The position numbers were made by a program, and so were the translations under genes. Shown piece after piece: positions 11,021 through 21,850 of a stretch of DNA of 64,000 bases (positions are counted from its first letter, which is position 1; each line of letters starts with the position of its first letter). The DNA is from Nomia melanderi (taxonomy: Eukaryota; Arthropoda; Insecta; Hymenoptera; Halictidae). The stretch is taken from the NCBI RefSeq assembly GCF_051020985.1, contig NC_134999.1:14141660-14205659 (forward strand). The letters run 5' to 3'. The notes under the pieces were generated by a model that made no database searches, was not told where the DNA came from, and was given only the letters and a program-made list of their open reading frames with translations.

Positions 11021-13109
11021 ATTCATTTTCACTTGTTATTTCGCAAGTTTCCAGTATTAATCGAATAATTGGAAATGTTGACGCTTATTACGTTGATCAT
11101 TGAATCGGAGGTGTTCCAAAAATATATTTTCATTTGAAAATTTTCAGTTTCTACGATTTCAGTCTACATCTCTCTACTTTTCAATTTCAATTTTAATCTA
11201 GATTTTATACGATTAAACGAATTCATGCATTTAAATATTCATATGCGAATGGAAGAATGAAAAGAAAATTTGGTTCGTTCATTGTGAGTCTCATTCAGTT
11301 GGAAATGTATGAAAAATTTCATTAGTTTTCATTCATTCGTTAGCTTTCATTTCATTACTTTTCGTAATTATGTTTACTAGATGTATTACTTGTTTTTACA
11401 CGGTCCACAATGTTCCACGCGCTGGCGTATAAAAAGCTTATCTTACGATTGAAATTCTGAACAGCGCGCAAGCGTTCGGGAATAAAATACATCACGGGGA
11501 AATTTGTTGCAGCGTCACAAACACCTGGAAAAAGTTAATTCTTTGCCGCGACAATTGAGGATAGTTATCGCGTGGAGCCGTTTATATCCCGGAAAAAATT
11601 GCTGGATATATCTGCACCCTCGTGACAGATTTCTACGTCCTCCGAGTCACGTTTTCGATTCACTCTAGAAGAAAAAACTCGATAGCGGGTGAAAAATTCG
11701 TCACGATAGCTACAATTGCACCGCTGAGAAACGATGGAAATATATACGTTCCCATAGAAATTGTGGTATGCCGGTATTAACTGGCGATTCAAAACAAATT
11801 GTACGAACAAAATTACAGTAATTGCAACTCTCAAATGTTGGATCGCTAAACTTTTTAAAAAAACAGCTTTTAAAAGTCGAACACTTAAGAGAATACCATA
11901 AAACCGAATGAAAAGTTCTACGTTCTTGTAGTTGCAACCTAGTTTTCATGAATACAAATGAATGTTTGAAACATTTTCACTCTCGAGATGAACAATTCGA
12001 AAAATGAGAGGAGTACTGTAGAATAAAATCCTCTAGGTTATTGCGACTGTAGTTATTTTTATATCGTTTCGATTTCGAATCGTTTCCTTAATTTTCACTG
12101 TAAGAGGAATGACAAAGAAATATATTGCTAGTGAGAAATTTGGAAATATTATAATTACACAGAGCACAGTTAGATTTGTCGATTTATATGCTGGCATTTG
12201 TTAGAGGACTGTTTCTACGTCCATGGCTCGTCAGTCAAAGCGATTCTACTTTGTCCATAGTTCAAAGAGCATCGAGTGGTCAGTCGAGGCAGATTAATTG
12301 TGACGGCGAGTACAATTACAATTTATACTTTTGCTACACGCTAGACTGCTTCTTTGCCCTGTGCTCGTACGATTTCATTCGGTTGCGTGCGTTCGTGGTC
12401 ATGATTTCTATTGAACGTGCAGAAGTAGGAAAAAGTAAAATCTGATTTCTGAGTGAGAGTTCAGTGAATGCAATAGTGATATAATGGCAACTGCTGTTAC
12501 AAAAACTACTCTTCTATTATGAATTTCCTGGGAGGAAAGAATTTCTTTACTCCTCATAACTATATTCTTATTTTACAGATTCAATTTTAATGACAATGAA
12601 ATATGTTTAAATTTTTAAACAATGAAGAATCAAAGGGGTATTTATATTAAAAGAAACTTTTGTTATAAGTTTAGTTCACCGTTATGAGGCAAGTTTTATA
12701 GAATGATTACGAAAATTAAGATGATCAAATTTCGTTTCATTAGTAATAACACGTTGACAGTATTGTTTCCATTTCTTTATCGAAACGGAGAAACTGTTAC
12801 AGCTCACATATTTCGAACAACGTCGTTTCAACTACTTAATTCTAATAGAAAAATATTGCATAAAATAACAAGTTTCGTGGTTTAGCAGTTTCAGTGTTTA
12901 AATCTCGACAGATGCACTGAAGTTTGCAAAGGAATTCCAAAAAGTCAATTTAACTCGGTGGTTTTAGATTTGAGCCGAGATCGTGCAATTCGAATTGTGT
13001 AAACCGAGAACTAGGTGTAGATGTTCACTATAAATCTTCTTCCTATAAAGTCTCGCGAGGGCCATTATATGTTAGCCACCTTTTATCAACGTGAAGCAAG
13101 AAATATCCA
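11021..13109. other. AT-rich noncoding, nothing recognised
   Basis: No repeat with a second copy in the window and no credible gene. ORFs of 79-89 codons at 11565-11949 (minus) and 12176-12445 (plus) carry no recognisable domain. Confidence 0.45.
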
Positions 13110-13176
13110 CATTCCCATTAAATTCAATTTAAACTTCTCGCCGATCGTCCGACTCGATATTGTAAGTCAAGGGGTT
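13110..13176 (+). mobile_element. TTAA-MITE family B, right-end fragment
   Basis: ATTAAATTCAATTTAAACTT followed by ATTGTAAGTCAAGGGGTTT aligns with the last 70 bp of family B (AATTCTGTTTGAAATCTTC ... TAATGCAAGGGGTTAA). The left part is gone. Confidence 0.35.
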
Positions 13177-13640
13177 TGAAAGATGGCGCGACCATCGATA
13201 ATGTATTATCATCGCGTTTGGCGGCTTTAGTTTACAGTCAACGTCCGCGAAGTAAAAGCGGGTACCGTCTTAACAGGAGAAGTTATGGTTTATTGCCCAG
13301 AATTTCGAATTTTCGCTTCGACTGGACTTCAATGGCAAGCAGGCGTGTCATAAACCCGAGAGTTCCCGTGGGGTAAGATATAAATTAGTTTAACGGTTCT
13401 TGGAAACCGATACGCCTGGACAGAGGATTCAGGACCCGGAACAAACTCCGGGTCGTTGCCAAAGTTCCGTTTACCTTCAGAATATAGGCCAGGTATTGCT
13501 TTGCGTGTCTCCCTGGGAAGGGTTGACCCGCGATAGACAAAAATCAGAACGAGGATCATTCTCCTTTGAATGGCTTACACAGCTTGTATTATACAAGGTG
13601 TTCGCACTATTACTAGCCAGCGTTCTTTTTTTGTAAATAT
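13177..13640. other. GC-richer block, noncoding
   Basis: CpG-containing, non-repetitive sequence. A perfect 8 bp stem lies at 13433-13454 (GACCCGGA, loop ACAAAC, TCCGGGTC). ORFs of 66-78 codons on both strands overlap each other and look like chance ORFs. Confidence 0.4.
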
Positions 13641-13730
13641 ATGTATGTGCGTAGCAGCGTCGACAATTATTTTAGCGACGATCAAACGACGCGGAGGAAT
13701 TGCGTTGGATGAAGTATTGTCGTACGTGTA

Positions 13731-13977
13731 TTAACCCTTTGCACGCGATAGTTTTTCACTGGAAATATTCTATAGTTTATCATTAGATGTAAACAAGATT
13801 CTTTATAATGAATTTAACCAGAAATCACACGTAAATTAAGCAACAAAGCGATTTTCTTTCAAATATTCCACATATCGATGCAGTATACAAAGGCTAATGG
13901 TAAATAGGAAAGTTTGTACTTTTTCTGTATCAAATCATCTGGCAATTGGGAGTCGCCTCCCAAGTGCAAAGGGTTGA
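13731..13977 (-). mobile_element. TTAA-MITE family A, full-length, inverted
   Basis: TTAACCCTTTGCACGCGATA at the left and CAAGTGCAAAGGGTTGA at the right. Read on the minus strand it follows the family A order: TIR, GGYGACTC..short palindrome, GATTTGATACAGA. 247 bp. Confidence 0.65.
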
Positions 13978-14214
13978 CACATTGTATGTGGGAAACGTAA
14001 AAGTACTATCTTCATGTACCGTAGTACTAAAGTACTAAATAAACACTTGTGTAACTTCATTAACATTTTTTATGAAAGTAGATAGATTATCAATTCCTTT
14101 TGTGTATGGTTGGTATTTCTATTTGCAATGGGAACTGTAGAGAATATGTTGAATAATAAGTAAATGAATTGAATGTAATATGTTGAAATTAACAAAATGG
14201 GCGCAATGTGTTAA
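13974..14214. mobile_element. Candidate TTAA-MITE family N
   Basis: Left TTGACACATTGTATG, right GCGCAATGTGTTAA: an 11 bp inverted repeat (TTAACACATTG) with one mismatch. It begins on the TTGA that ends the preceding family A element. Only one full copy here, so weaker than the multi-copy families; a similar left end occurs at 59322. Confidence 0.4.
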
Positions 14215-15078
14215 GTGGACTGTATTTTAGATGACTATCACACTAAGTGGTGACAGCTGACTGCCTGACTGGTTAGTGAAAAAGCGATGAACTGTCTCCT
14301 CGTCCCCGACCGCGACAGCTCGTATCGAGTATGCTGAATCTTCTTTTTTATTTCTCCAATAAACGCATCTTCACCATTTCTTAAAACTAGTTAACCCCCT
14401 TTAACCAGCCCCTTTCCGAGCGGGGGTGGGGGCAAAGTACGAGCATGGAAGAATTCTCGAAGTTTCGATGAGTCGCGGAAATTTCCTTCGGGTCGACTCT
14501 TGTCTGGCAGTGTCGTCGTGCACATGTTTTAGCCGACCCTTCGGAAAAACCGAGTTTATCACCTGCTCGGTTATTAAGACTGATGAAATGAAAATCTAAA
14601 GCCACTGTATGAAATTCTAAAAAACTAAGGTATACTTTACTACCGCGACGGACAGATGCTGATTGTAGAAAATAAAACTCTAAAATATTGACGAAGGATA
14701 AACACTGAAATAAACTGTCTATTCCGTTCACGTCATAAGCTAAACTTCGAGAATTTCTAATTACGTTCGTATAGGACGAAACAAAGTATTAGGAAAAAAT
14801 GAAAGAAGAAAAAGTACTACTGCTTTTTATACGCAACACAATGGCGTATGTAATCTTTTTGGGTTTATACTGTTTTGTTAGATCTGAAGGTGCTCTTCAT
14901 TTTTTTAAATGGAATGCCGTATACTTTTTTTATATCACACATAAGCGTGTGTCTAGACGAATTCATTCCTATACTGCAGAGTGACATTTAAGGTCATGCA
15001 AGATCAGAAATGGAAGAAACATTTTGAACATTTCTTTATATCACTATCCTAAATCGTGGTACAATCGTGATTCTGCGA
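14215..15078. other. Noncoding, nothing recognised
   Basis: A 114-codon minus ORF at 14387-14731 and a 61-codon plus ORF at 14799-14984 show no known domain. No repeat seen. Confidence 0.45.
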
Positions 15079-15240
15079 AAGTGACTCGAGGAAGTTGAGC
15101 AATTGGCAAAGTTAAGTAAATCGACAAATGAGGAAAATCGATGGAGTCGAGGAATTGTAAAAATCGAGAAAATTGAGAAACTAGACATCAAGATAGCCGA
15201 GAAATGGAAAAATCAGGAAATTCGAAAGATCGAGAAAACC
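15079..15240 (+). repeat. Purine-rich degenerate low-complexity tract
   Basis: 86 of 120 bases at 15121-15240 are purines, and variants of AAATCGAGAAAATTGAGAAA recur with loose 10-13 bp spacing. It reads as an old, decayed simple repeat or a polypurine tract. Confidence 0.45.
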
Positions 15241-17175
15241 GTTTTTAAAACTGCTCGAGTATAAATGATCGTTGAACGCGTGTTCATTTAAAGAACGCAA
15301 AGTGTGCAAAGTAAAAATTATAGAGGTGAATATTAATATATAATTTACACAACATAGTAATTAACTAAATTTAACTAGTTTCATTCACAAAGCATAAAAC
15401 GCTAAATGCACGGTTAAATTTGGCTAATGGCTAATTCCAGATTCTTGGCGACATACTGTCCCAAAAATGTTGGGCATATCTAGGTTAATGATGTTATTTT
15501 ATTAATTAAGTGGTTTCGTGGCACAGTAAGTGCGTTACGCGATACATTTAAAAGCTGTATGCGCAGGTCAACAGTAATTCCGTTTTTCAAGAACTTTCAG
15601 CTAGAAATAATGCAGCATCGCCTGTGGGACGTTTAATTAGCATTAATTTCTTCAAAATGTCCGCGATATACAATTCGTTGTGAAGAGATTAAATTGTTTG
15701 TAATAAACGAACCGTTCATTTTTCGAAACATTCTAATAGCTAGACAGTTAAAGCAAAATGACAAACAAAATCCCTACTTGTATCGTAATTAGTCAAACAT
15801 TAAACAGATAATATCGAGTACTCTTATTACTCGATTATGAAATTACTTATGCAAATATAATTTTCTTTCTCGATTGTAGGAATACAATTTGTATGTGATT
15901 TAGTCTTATCTATCTGAATTGTAATATAATTTATTATCTTAAATTTTTATATTATAAAACTTTGCTAATGAAATTATTATGGAAATATAAATATTTTATT
16001 AAAGATTTATAATATTCAATATCATACATCGTTAATAATAATTTTATATTTATCTTATATTAACAACGATTTATTCTATAAACATTTATTCTGACATTTA
16101 ATATTTTCTTTTCATGTGCAGTTTTATTTTTAATGGCGCGTATGAAATCATCGATGAAAAAAATCATTCATGATCCTGAATGATTCTGAAATTCACGCGC
16201 GATTACGAATGCAAAAATCTATAACAGCGATATTTTTTCCGCTGGGCTGAATACGACGGTGGAAAAATATTAATTTAAATTACATCCTTTAAATTTTATT
16301 CGACGGTTATTTGAATGTTAATATTTGGCACCGATCCCTTACAATATCTAACGCTGGAATTCACCGTTTCCGCTTTTTATGATCGAATATTATTGAGAAC
16401 CGTATATTTTAATGCAATGAGTGAACGGTTGAAATAATTGAAACGCCCGCACTGCATATCGCTCTGTAACGCACATTTCCGAATATTCATGTTTGATTGA
16501 ATTTACCAGGAGAAAAATTTCCAGATTTTAATTTGATAAAGTTACGCCCTTTCTGTTGGTTCATTCATTGAAGCTGTAGGTATGTATGCGTACAGCGAAG
16601 TATTTTTCAAAGTATTCTAAATACAAAATTTAATTTCACTGATACGAGATAAATGTACCGAATAAAATTTTTCTTAAGGAAATAAATCATAAATCAAATA
16701 ATACGTTGCGAAATAAAGATTCTGAAAATCTATGCAACGAGAGTTTATCCCAATAAGATTTTATTTTAATCATTTAATTAAAGAATCTGTGCAAACAAAT
16801 TGTTTCCAGAAATTCTTATTTGTATATTTATATTTTATTACTTTCGCAACATGTTCTATTAATATTATTTGCTTTTTTATATTTTTATAAAGGGAACCAC
16901 CGCAGTTGAATTTACGTCTTCATTTGCGAATACTTTTTCCTCGTTAGGTTTTAAATAGACAGAAATAGTTAATAATCCAACAATGTGAGCACCAGTAAAA
17001 ATGGAGATCGAGTTAAAGTTTCGCAACTTTCGAAATTTCCTCTCGCTTCGTTTTTTTCTGCGGTCTCGCTAGTGGTTACGGTTCACCCGCAAGCCTCTCA
17101 TCACCCATTTTGAATTTTTTCCACGGCAGAAAGTGCGATCGCGAAAGTTTACGTACACCCATCAAATATCAAATA
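15241..17175. other. AT-rich noncoding, nothing recognised
   Basis: No credible ORF. About 16130-16560 is non-repetitive and less AT-biased. A tRNA-like stretch at 15512-15590 was examined and not accepted. Confidence 0.45.
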
Positions 17176-17520
17176 TTAGGTCATCCCATAAGTAATGTCA
17201 TTCTTTTACACTAACTTCTAGTATAAAAAATTAACGCTCAAGTTCTTTTTTCATTATCGTCGTACCGATCATCATCGCGCACGACCTCTCCCCAGTTAAT
17301 TTCTTAATGCCATTTTCAACATAGATTTGACAAATAAATGGTCAATGATAAATATTTAAATAGTAGATTAAAAGATATCTTACAAACTAAGATAGAAACG
17401 AAAATCACTTATGGAGTGAGCTAATATCTACACCCCAAATTGTCAAACATATTTTACAGAAATGGTTCCTTCGTTAGCTAAAGTGAGCAATGTTAATAAA
17501 CTAAACCGAACATACGAAAT
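17176..17520 (+). mobile_element. Mariner-like element remnant
   Basis: Starts TTAGGTCATCCCATAAGT directly after a TA, as expected for a Tc1/mariner terminus. The following 200 bp (ACACTAACTTCTAGTATAA, ..CTTAATGCCATTTTCAA, ATATCTTACAAA.T.AG.) matches the remnant at 20795-21325. No transposase ORF remains and the right terminus was not found. Confidence 0.5.
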
Positions 17521-17552
17521 TACGAAATCTCCGATACAGTCATTAGACAATT

Positions 17553-17784
17553 TCAACACTACCAAAATTATCAAGGGACATCTTCCGAATTTTGAACTCA
17601 AAATTATTTTCCGAGTTTAGTCGTGCATTCCGAATTGACTTTCCGACTTCTTCAGTAACAATTATAAAATTAACTATAGGAAATGTCCAAAATTCAATTG
17701 AAACAAACGATGAAACTCAGAAAAGCAATTTAAGTTAAACTTTCAAAAGATGTCTATTGACATCTTCGGTAGAAATAGTGTTAA
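17553..17784 (+). mobile_element. TTAA-MITE family J, copy 1
   Basis: Right end GGTAGAAATAGTGTTAA; left TCAACACTACCAAAATTATC, giving an imperfect inverted repeat of about 40 bp (TTAACACT..ACC..TC..CATCTT). The interior (CCGAATTTTGA, ATTTTCCGAGTTT, GAATTGACTTTCCGACTT) is highly similar to the copy at 34356-35170. Confidence 0.6.
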
Positions 17785-18939
17785 AGAGCGCAAGATTTGA
17801 CGTCACAATTACTACAGTAACAAGTGTTCTCCACCGTTAACATATCTACGTAAACCTTTTGTAAATTTCCGTGAGGTTATGATTTCGATATATTTATATC
17901 TCCTCGTAAACCGGTTCATAAAGCGCCGCCATTTTTCCAGGGTTTAACCTTGATCGATAAATGAACGATTCATTGCCCGGATATTTCGCTTCTGCGGTGG
18001 ATTTATCCCGTGATGAATACATAATATCTTTTTTCGCTCGAAAATTATTAATGATAAACCAACTATTTTCAAGCTGGAAGGCAATCGTATGGGAAGGGAT
18101 TGCTGGTGTATTCAGCAGAAACGTTCATTGATGTAGTAAATCCTTATCTGATGCCGAACTTCGCCGGTTGCTCTTTAAAAACAGTGAATTTGCATGGACA
18201 TTTCCCGGTGAACAAATAAAAAGTAATCTGTGCGGAAACGAACCAGTTTTTGTGCTTCCTGAATCGCAAGAAAGCGGGGCCAGGTTTAGTGAATGTTTGG
18301 CCGTTCAGAATAATCAGTGAGTCCATCGTCACAGGCAATTCTTTTTTTTATTTCAACTTATTTTCAGGTGGTCGCATTAACGGTGAAGCCATTAGTGACC
18401 AATAACATTTGGATATACTACTTATTACTTAATAATACTTATTCCATAACGTTTATTATTGTATAATTCTATATAAATATAAATATATAAATAATATATT
18501 CTATAATTATTTCTTATAGTATAATAATATACTAGTACAAATAATATTGCAAGGTTTAAAGAATAGACGTACGAATAAAATTAACCGAATAATTTATTTT
18601 GATTCGTTATTGTTATTCAAATAATTCCTTATTCGAGTTATTCGTTTAAAGAACCTTCATCTATTATTTGGTATTTATTACTTCTGATTCGCAATGACAA
18701 ATTTGGTTGAAAGCGTGGATATTTTATTTACGGTTTTTGTTTCATTGTATATTCAGGTGTAGAAGAAATTATTGAAAACAATGAATAGAGAATGGCGAGT
18801 AAATTGAATATATTTATTACTCGCGAACGAGGAATATATTAATTATTCGTTATTGGAAAATGAGAATGGGATTTAATTTATGCTGTCTTGTTCGTTATTC
18901 TGTATAACACATATGAAATTATATAATTAAAAATTCAAT
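17785..18939. other. AT-rich noncoding
   Basis: Contains an AT-only palindromic tract at about 18419-18545 (TATTATTGTATAATTCTATA against AGAAATAATTATAGAATATA). Otherwise no supported feature; the 64-codon minus ORF at 18144-18338 is not accepted. Confidence 0.45.
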
Positions 18940-19179
18940 ATTACCCTTTGAACTCTGTAGGCTCCAATATTGCACCAGTTATAATATTACATATTTTAAT
19001 GAATCTTAAAGAAACTATCATAAAACTATTCAATTTTCCGCACATCCAAATTTTGTACTAAGAAGGAAAATAAAAGATCGAAGAAATGTTATAGCACTTA
19101 TTATTTTCGCTAGGAATACTATAAAAATTAGTTGCAGTTGCTGATAGATTACAAAACAACCAGGAGTGCTAAGGGTTAA
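18940..19179 (+). mobile_element. TTAA-MITE family C, copy 2
   Basis: Left ATTACCCTTTGAACTCTGTA, right GGAGTGCTAAGGGTTAA. Closely similar through its length to 38996-39214 (CACATCCA.ATTTT.TACT, AAGGAAAATAAAAGATCG, TAGTTGCAGTTGCTGAT). 240 bp, no coding capacity. Confidence 0.65.
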
Positions 19180-19305
19180 CTCCTTGTCTTATGGTTTCTT
19201 TCGCGACTGCTTAATAAAGCTGCTTTATCGATGTTAATAGAAAAATGGAGAAGAAAATGTGTTACTCGACTTTTCATCAGACTCGTGATGAAAATTTTAA
19301 CTCTT
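19176..19305 (+). mobile_element. TTAA-MITE family B, rearranged copy
   Basis: Starts TTAACTCCTTGTCTTATGG on the TTAA that ends the family C element and follows family B through the TTTATCGATGTTAAT region. Then AGACTCGTGATGAAAATTTT (about 19280-19300) is the reverse complement of the B right-end subterminal region (AAATCTTCGTCACGAGTCT). This suggests an internal deletion plus inversion. Confidence 0.45.
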
Positions 19306-20011
19306 TTTAAATTTTTCTATTGTTAATCGTTAACCTTTGGAGCAAACCTAGACGATAATTCTCGCATTCTTTTCTTTCTAATAAATTATTAACGATGAAG
19401 TAGTTTCGCTGAGCACAGTTATGAGAGAAGAGGTTGATTATATTTTCATTTTTCTGTGCATATTGATAAACAACAATTTTCGTGACGAATGGACAACTTT
19501 CGAATAGACGTAAATGTCGAAGTGATAATAGTACTCTTTAAATTTCAGTTTAAATAATATGGTAATTACGTATAAAAGAGGCCATTTGCGTGTAAGTGGT
19601 ATAAAGTTAATAATTCCGACATTTCAAACGAATGCCACGCTATCGTTGTGCATACGAGTAACGAACGTGGAATAAAAATTGTCTTATTTTTCGTTTCAGC
19701 TTCACAAGAATTTTATCGCTCGATTTGTTCGCCTTTGCCGGTGAAAATGAATTGAAACGCGGCATTATTCGGGCGATTTTGACGGTACGTAATGCACGAT
19801 CGTTTCGAGATAACTCGAATTCCCTGTAATTAAAAATGAACGGAACACCGTTGCCATTCGGCTCATTTTTACTGGGGAAACTCGAACAATTTCATTGGCA
19901 ACACTTCGATGAAAACGTTGCGAGAAAAAGTGATAAAAATATAAAGATCAACATTTTTATTCGTTACAAAGCCATTTACAAGCAATATTCATTGGCGTTG
20001 AAGTCTGATTA

Positions 20012-20012
<1 letters not shown>
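19306..20012. other. Noncoding, nothing recognised
   Basis: No gene or second-copy repeat seen. Confidence 0.45.
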
Positions 20013-20090
<78 letters not shown>

Positions 20091-20114
20091 AATAATAATA
20101 ATAATAATAATAAA
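20013..20114 (+). repeat. Compound microsatellite (CAA)n(TAA)n
   Basis: About 25 uninterrupted CAA units are followed by about 8 TAA units. A clean array of this length is expected to be polymorphic and is hard to assemble exactly. Confidence 0.97.
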
Positions 20115-20794
20115 GTTCACTATAATTGAAATTAATATCAAGTAGCCTACAGAAAAATATTAATGAAGTATACCTATTATAAAAGTTTATGTGTTGTAAC
20201 GCTAATTCGGATAAGTCGTAAATATGTCAAATTAACCTTAATATATAAGAATAATCTTTAGTTCACATCGATTAAATGAAAATACCGTTTCGCGTGCGCC
20301 TGCGATAAAAATATATTCCCTTGTTCCTTTAAGAAGTTATTACCAACAAAGTAATACTTGCCGCGAAATAAATTCAAGTGAAATATGCAGAAGTCTAGTT
20401 CTTGACTAGCAACAAACTTAAACGAATGCGATGACTGCAGCATGTTTCTACAAATTGAGCACACCATTAAACTTTGAATGCTTATTAAAAGTCAAACTTT
20501 TTAGATAATAATCAGGAAAATAGTATTATGGGAAAGAATTTTTCTTAATAAATATTGTAATGAAATACTACACCATCAATTTTACCTTGCGCTCTCAAAT
20601 TTCCCGTAAATATATAAAAATCCACACTCTGCTCATTATTGTTTAACCTTTTGTCTTATGAATTATGACGCAGATAGTACAAAATTACTGATTTCTCGTC
20701 AATATTCACATTAATCACAAATAAAATAAGCAACAACACTCTTTTGGCCTGCAAACTGCTTTCAGAATTTTTTTCTAGCTAATGGCAGACTTTT
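20115..20794. other. AT-rich noncoding, possible family B end fragment
   Basis: At about 20643-20695 TTTAACCTTTTGTCTTATGA and GATAGTACAAAATTACT resemble the left end of family B, with no right end. Nothing else recognised. Confidence 0.3.
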
Positions 20795-21325
20795 GGTCAT
20801 CCAATAAGTAATGTCAATCCTTCTTACGCTAACATCTAGTATAATAAATTAATACTCACGTATTTTTCAATCGTCAACATACTGACCATTCTCTATCTTT
20901 CGCCATCATTCGATTAATGCTACAATGCCACTTCAAAAATATAACAAACCGTAACAAATATCTTAGAAATAAGGAATCTTTCACGTATTTTTCAATCGTC
21001 AACATACTGACCATTTCTCTACCTTTTGCCATCATTCGATTAATGTTTCAATGCCACTTCAAAAATATAGAAAAACGTAACAAACATCTCAGAAAATAAG
21101 GAATCTTTCACGTATTTTTCAAACATCAACATACTGACCATTTCTCTGCCTTTTTCCATCATTCGATTAATGTTTCAATGTCACTTCGAAAATAACGAAA
21201 CGTAACGTCTTAGAAAATAAGGAATCTTTTAATTCCACTTCGAGAATGTGAGGCAGCATAAGAAAATATCTTACAAAATGAAGTAAGGAACGACGGTACT
21301 TATGAGATCGCCAAGTAATAGTTGT
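20795..21325 (+). mobile_element. Mariner-like remnant with internal amplification
   Basis: GGTCATCCAATAAGTAATGT at 20795 matches the mariner-like terminus at 17176, as do ACGCTAACATCTAGTATAAT and, at the far end, ATATCTTACAAAATGAAGTA. Between these, a roughly 126 bp internal segment is repeated about three times. No intact transposase frame. Confidence 0.5.
20857..21235 (+). repeat. 126 bp tandem repeat, three units
   Basis: CACGTATTTTTCAA recurs at 20857, 20982 and 21109 (periods 125 and 127), with CATACTGACCATT, CATCATTCGATTAATG and TGCCACTTC.AAAATA in each unit. A 60-codon ORF across two units (20917-21099) repeats its own peptide, which reflects the DNA repeat and not a protein. Confidence 0.85.
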
Positions 21326-21339
21326 ATCGATCATAGTTG

Positions 21340-21850
21340 AGAAATCATAGGGCCAGAGGCTGAAGCGTCCTTCGCGTGCGGTTCGGGACGCCAGCGTACT
21401 GGTGCTCGCTGATAACAGTATTATGAAAACGAATTTTTCAGCTTCGCTGGCAGATTTATTAACGCACCCCTTTTCCCGGGTTAACGCGATTTCCTCCGAA
21501 GTAAACAATTATTTTCCCATTTTTTTCCCCGCGGCGGCGGCAGCGAGTGTGTCGATACTACCTTCGACCCACGAGGTCGCGTGTAACATACGTTATTGGC
21601 TGGAACTTCGTTTCTACGTATTGATAATTAGTCGATCGATCCTTCATTTTTCATATCGTGTAATCGATCATTGTTCAATTTACTTGACGATCCCGCGGCA
21701 CGGGGTTAGGGTGAGCGAAAAAAAGAGGCCGGAAATGTGCATCCATCACGGATCCATTGGAAAACTGTCGACGAGAGGTGCACGCGTCAACCATAAACAG
21801 TTTTGACGCATGAGAAATGGACCAGATGCAGCACGTGTATCGCGCTTGTA
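21340..21850. other. CpG-rich block, noncoding
   Basis: GC-rich non-repetitive DNA with a GCGGCGGCGGCAGCGAG tract near 21531. It holds a 134-codon plus ORF (21402-21806) and an antisense 113-codon ORF (21167-21508), the latter extending into the mariner remnant. Neither shows a known domain. Confidence 0.4.

Noticed and set aside
15512..15590. tRNA-like stretch: GTGGCACAGTAAGTGCGTTA resembles a tRNA A box and D arm, with a weak B-box-like GGTCAACAGTAATTCC
   Set aside because: The B box does not fit GGTTCRANTCC, no T stem or acceptor pairing can be drawn, and no anticodon arm forms. At most a decayed tRNA-derived relic.
20917..21099. ORF with an internally repeated peptide (QCHFKNI twice)
   Set aside because: It lies in the 126 bp tandem repeat; periods of 125 and 127 bp do not keep one frame, so the repetition comes from DNA.
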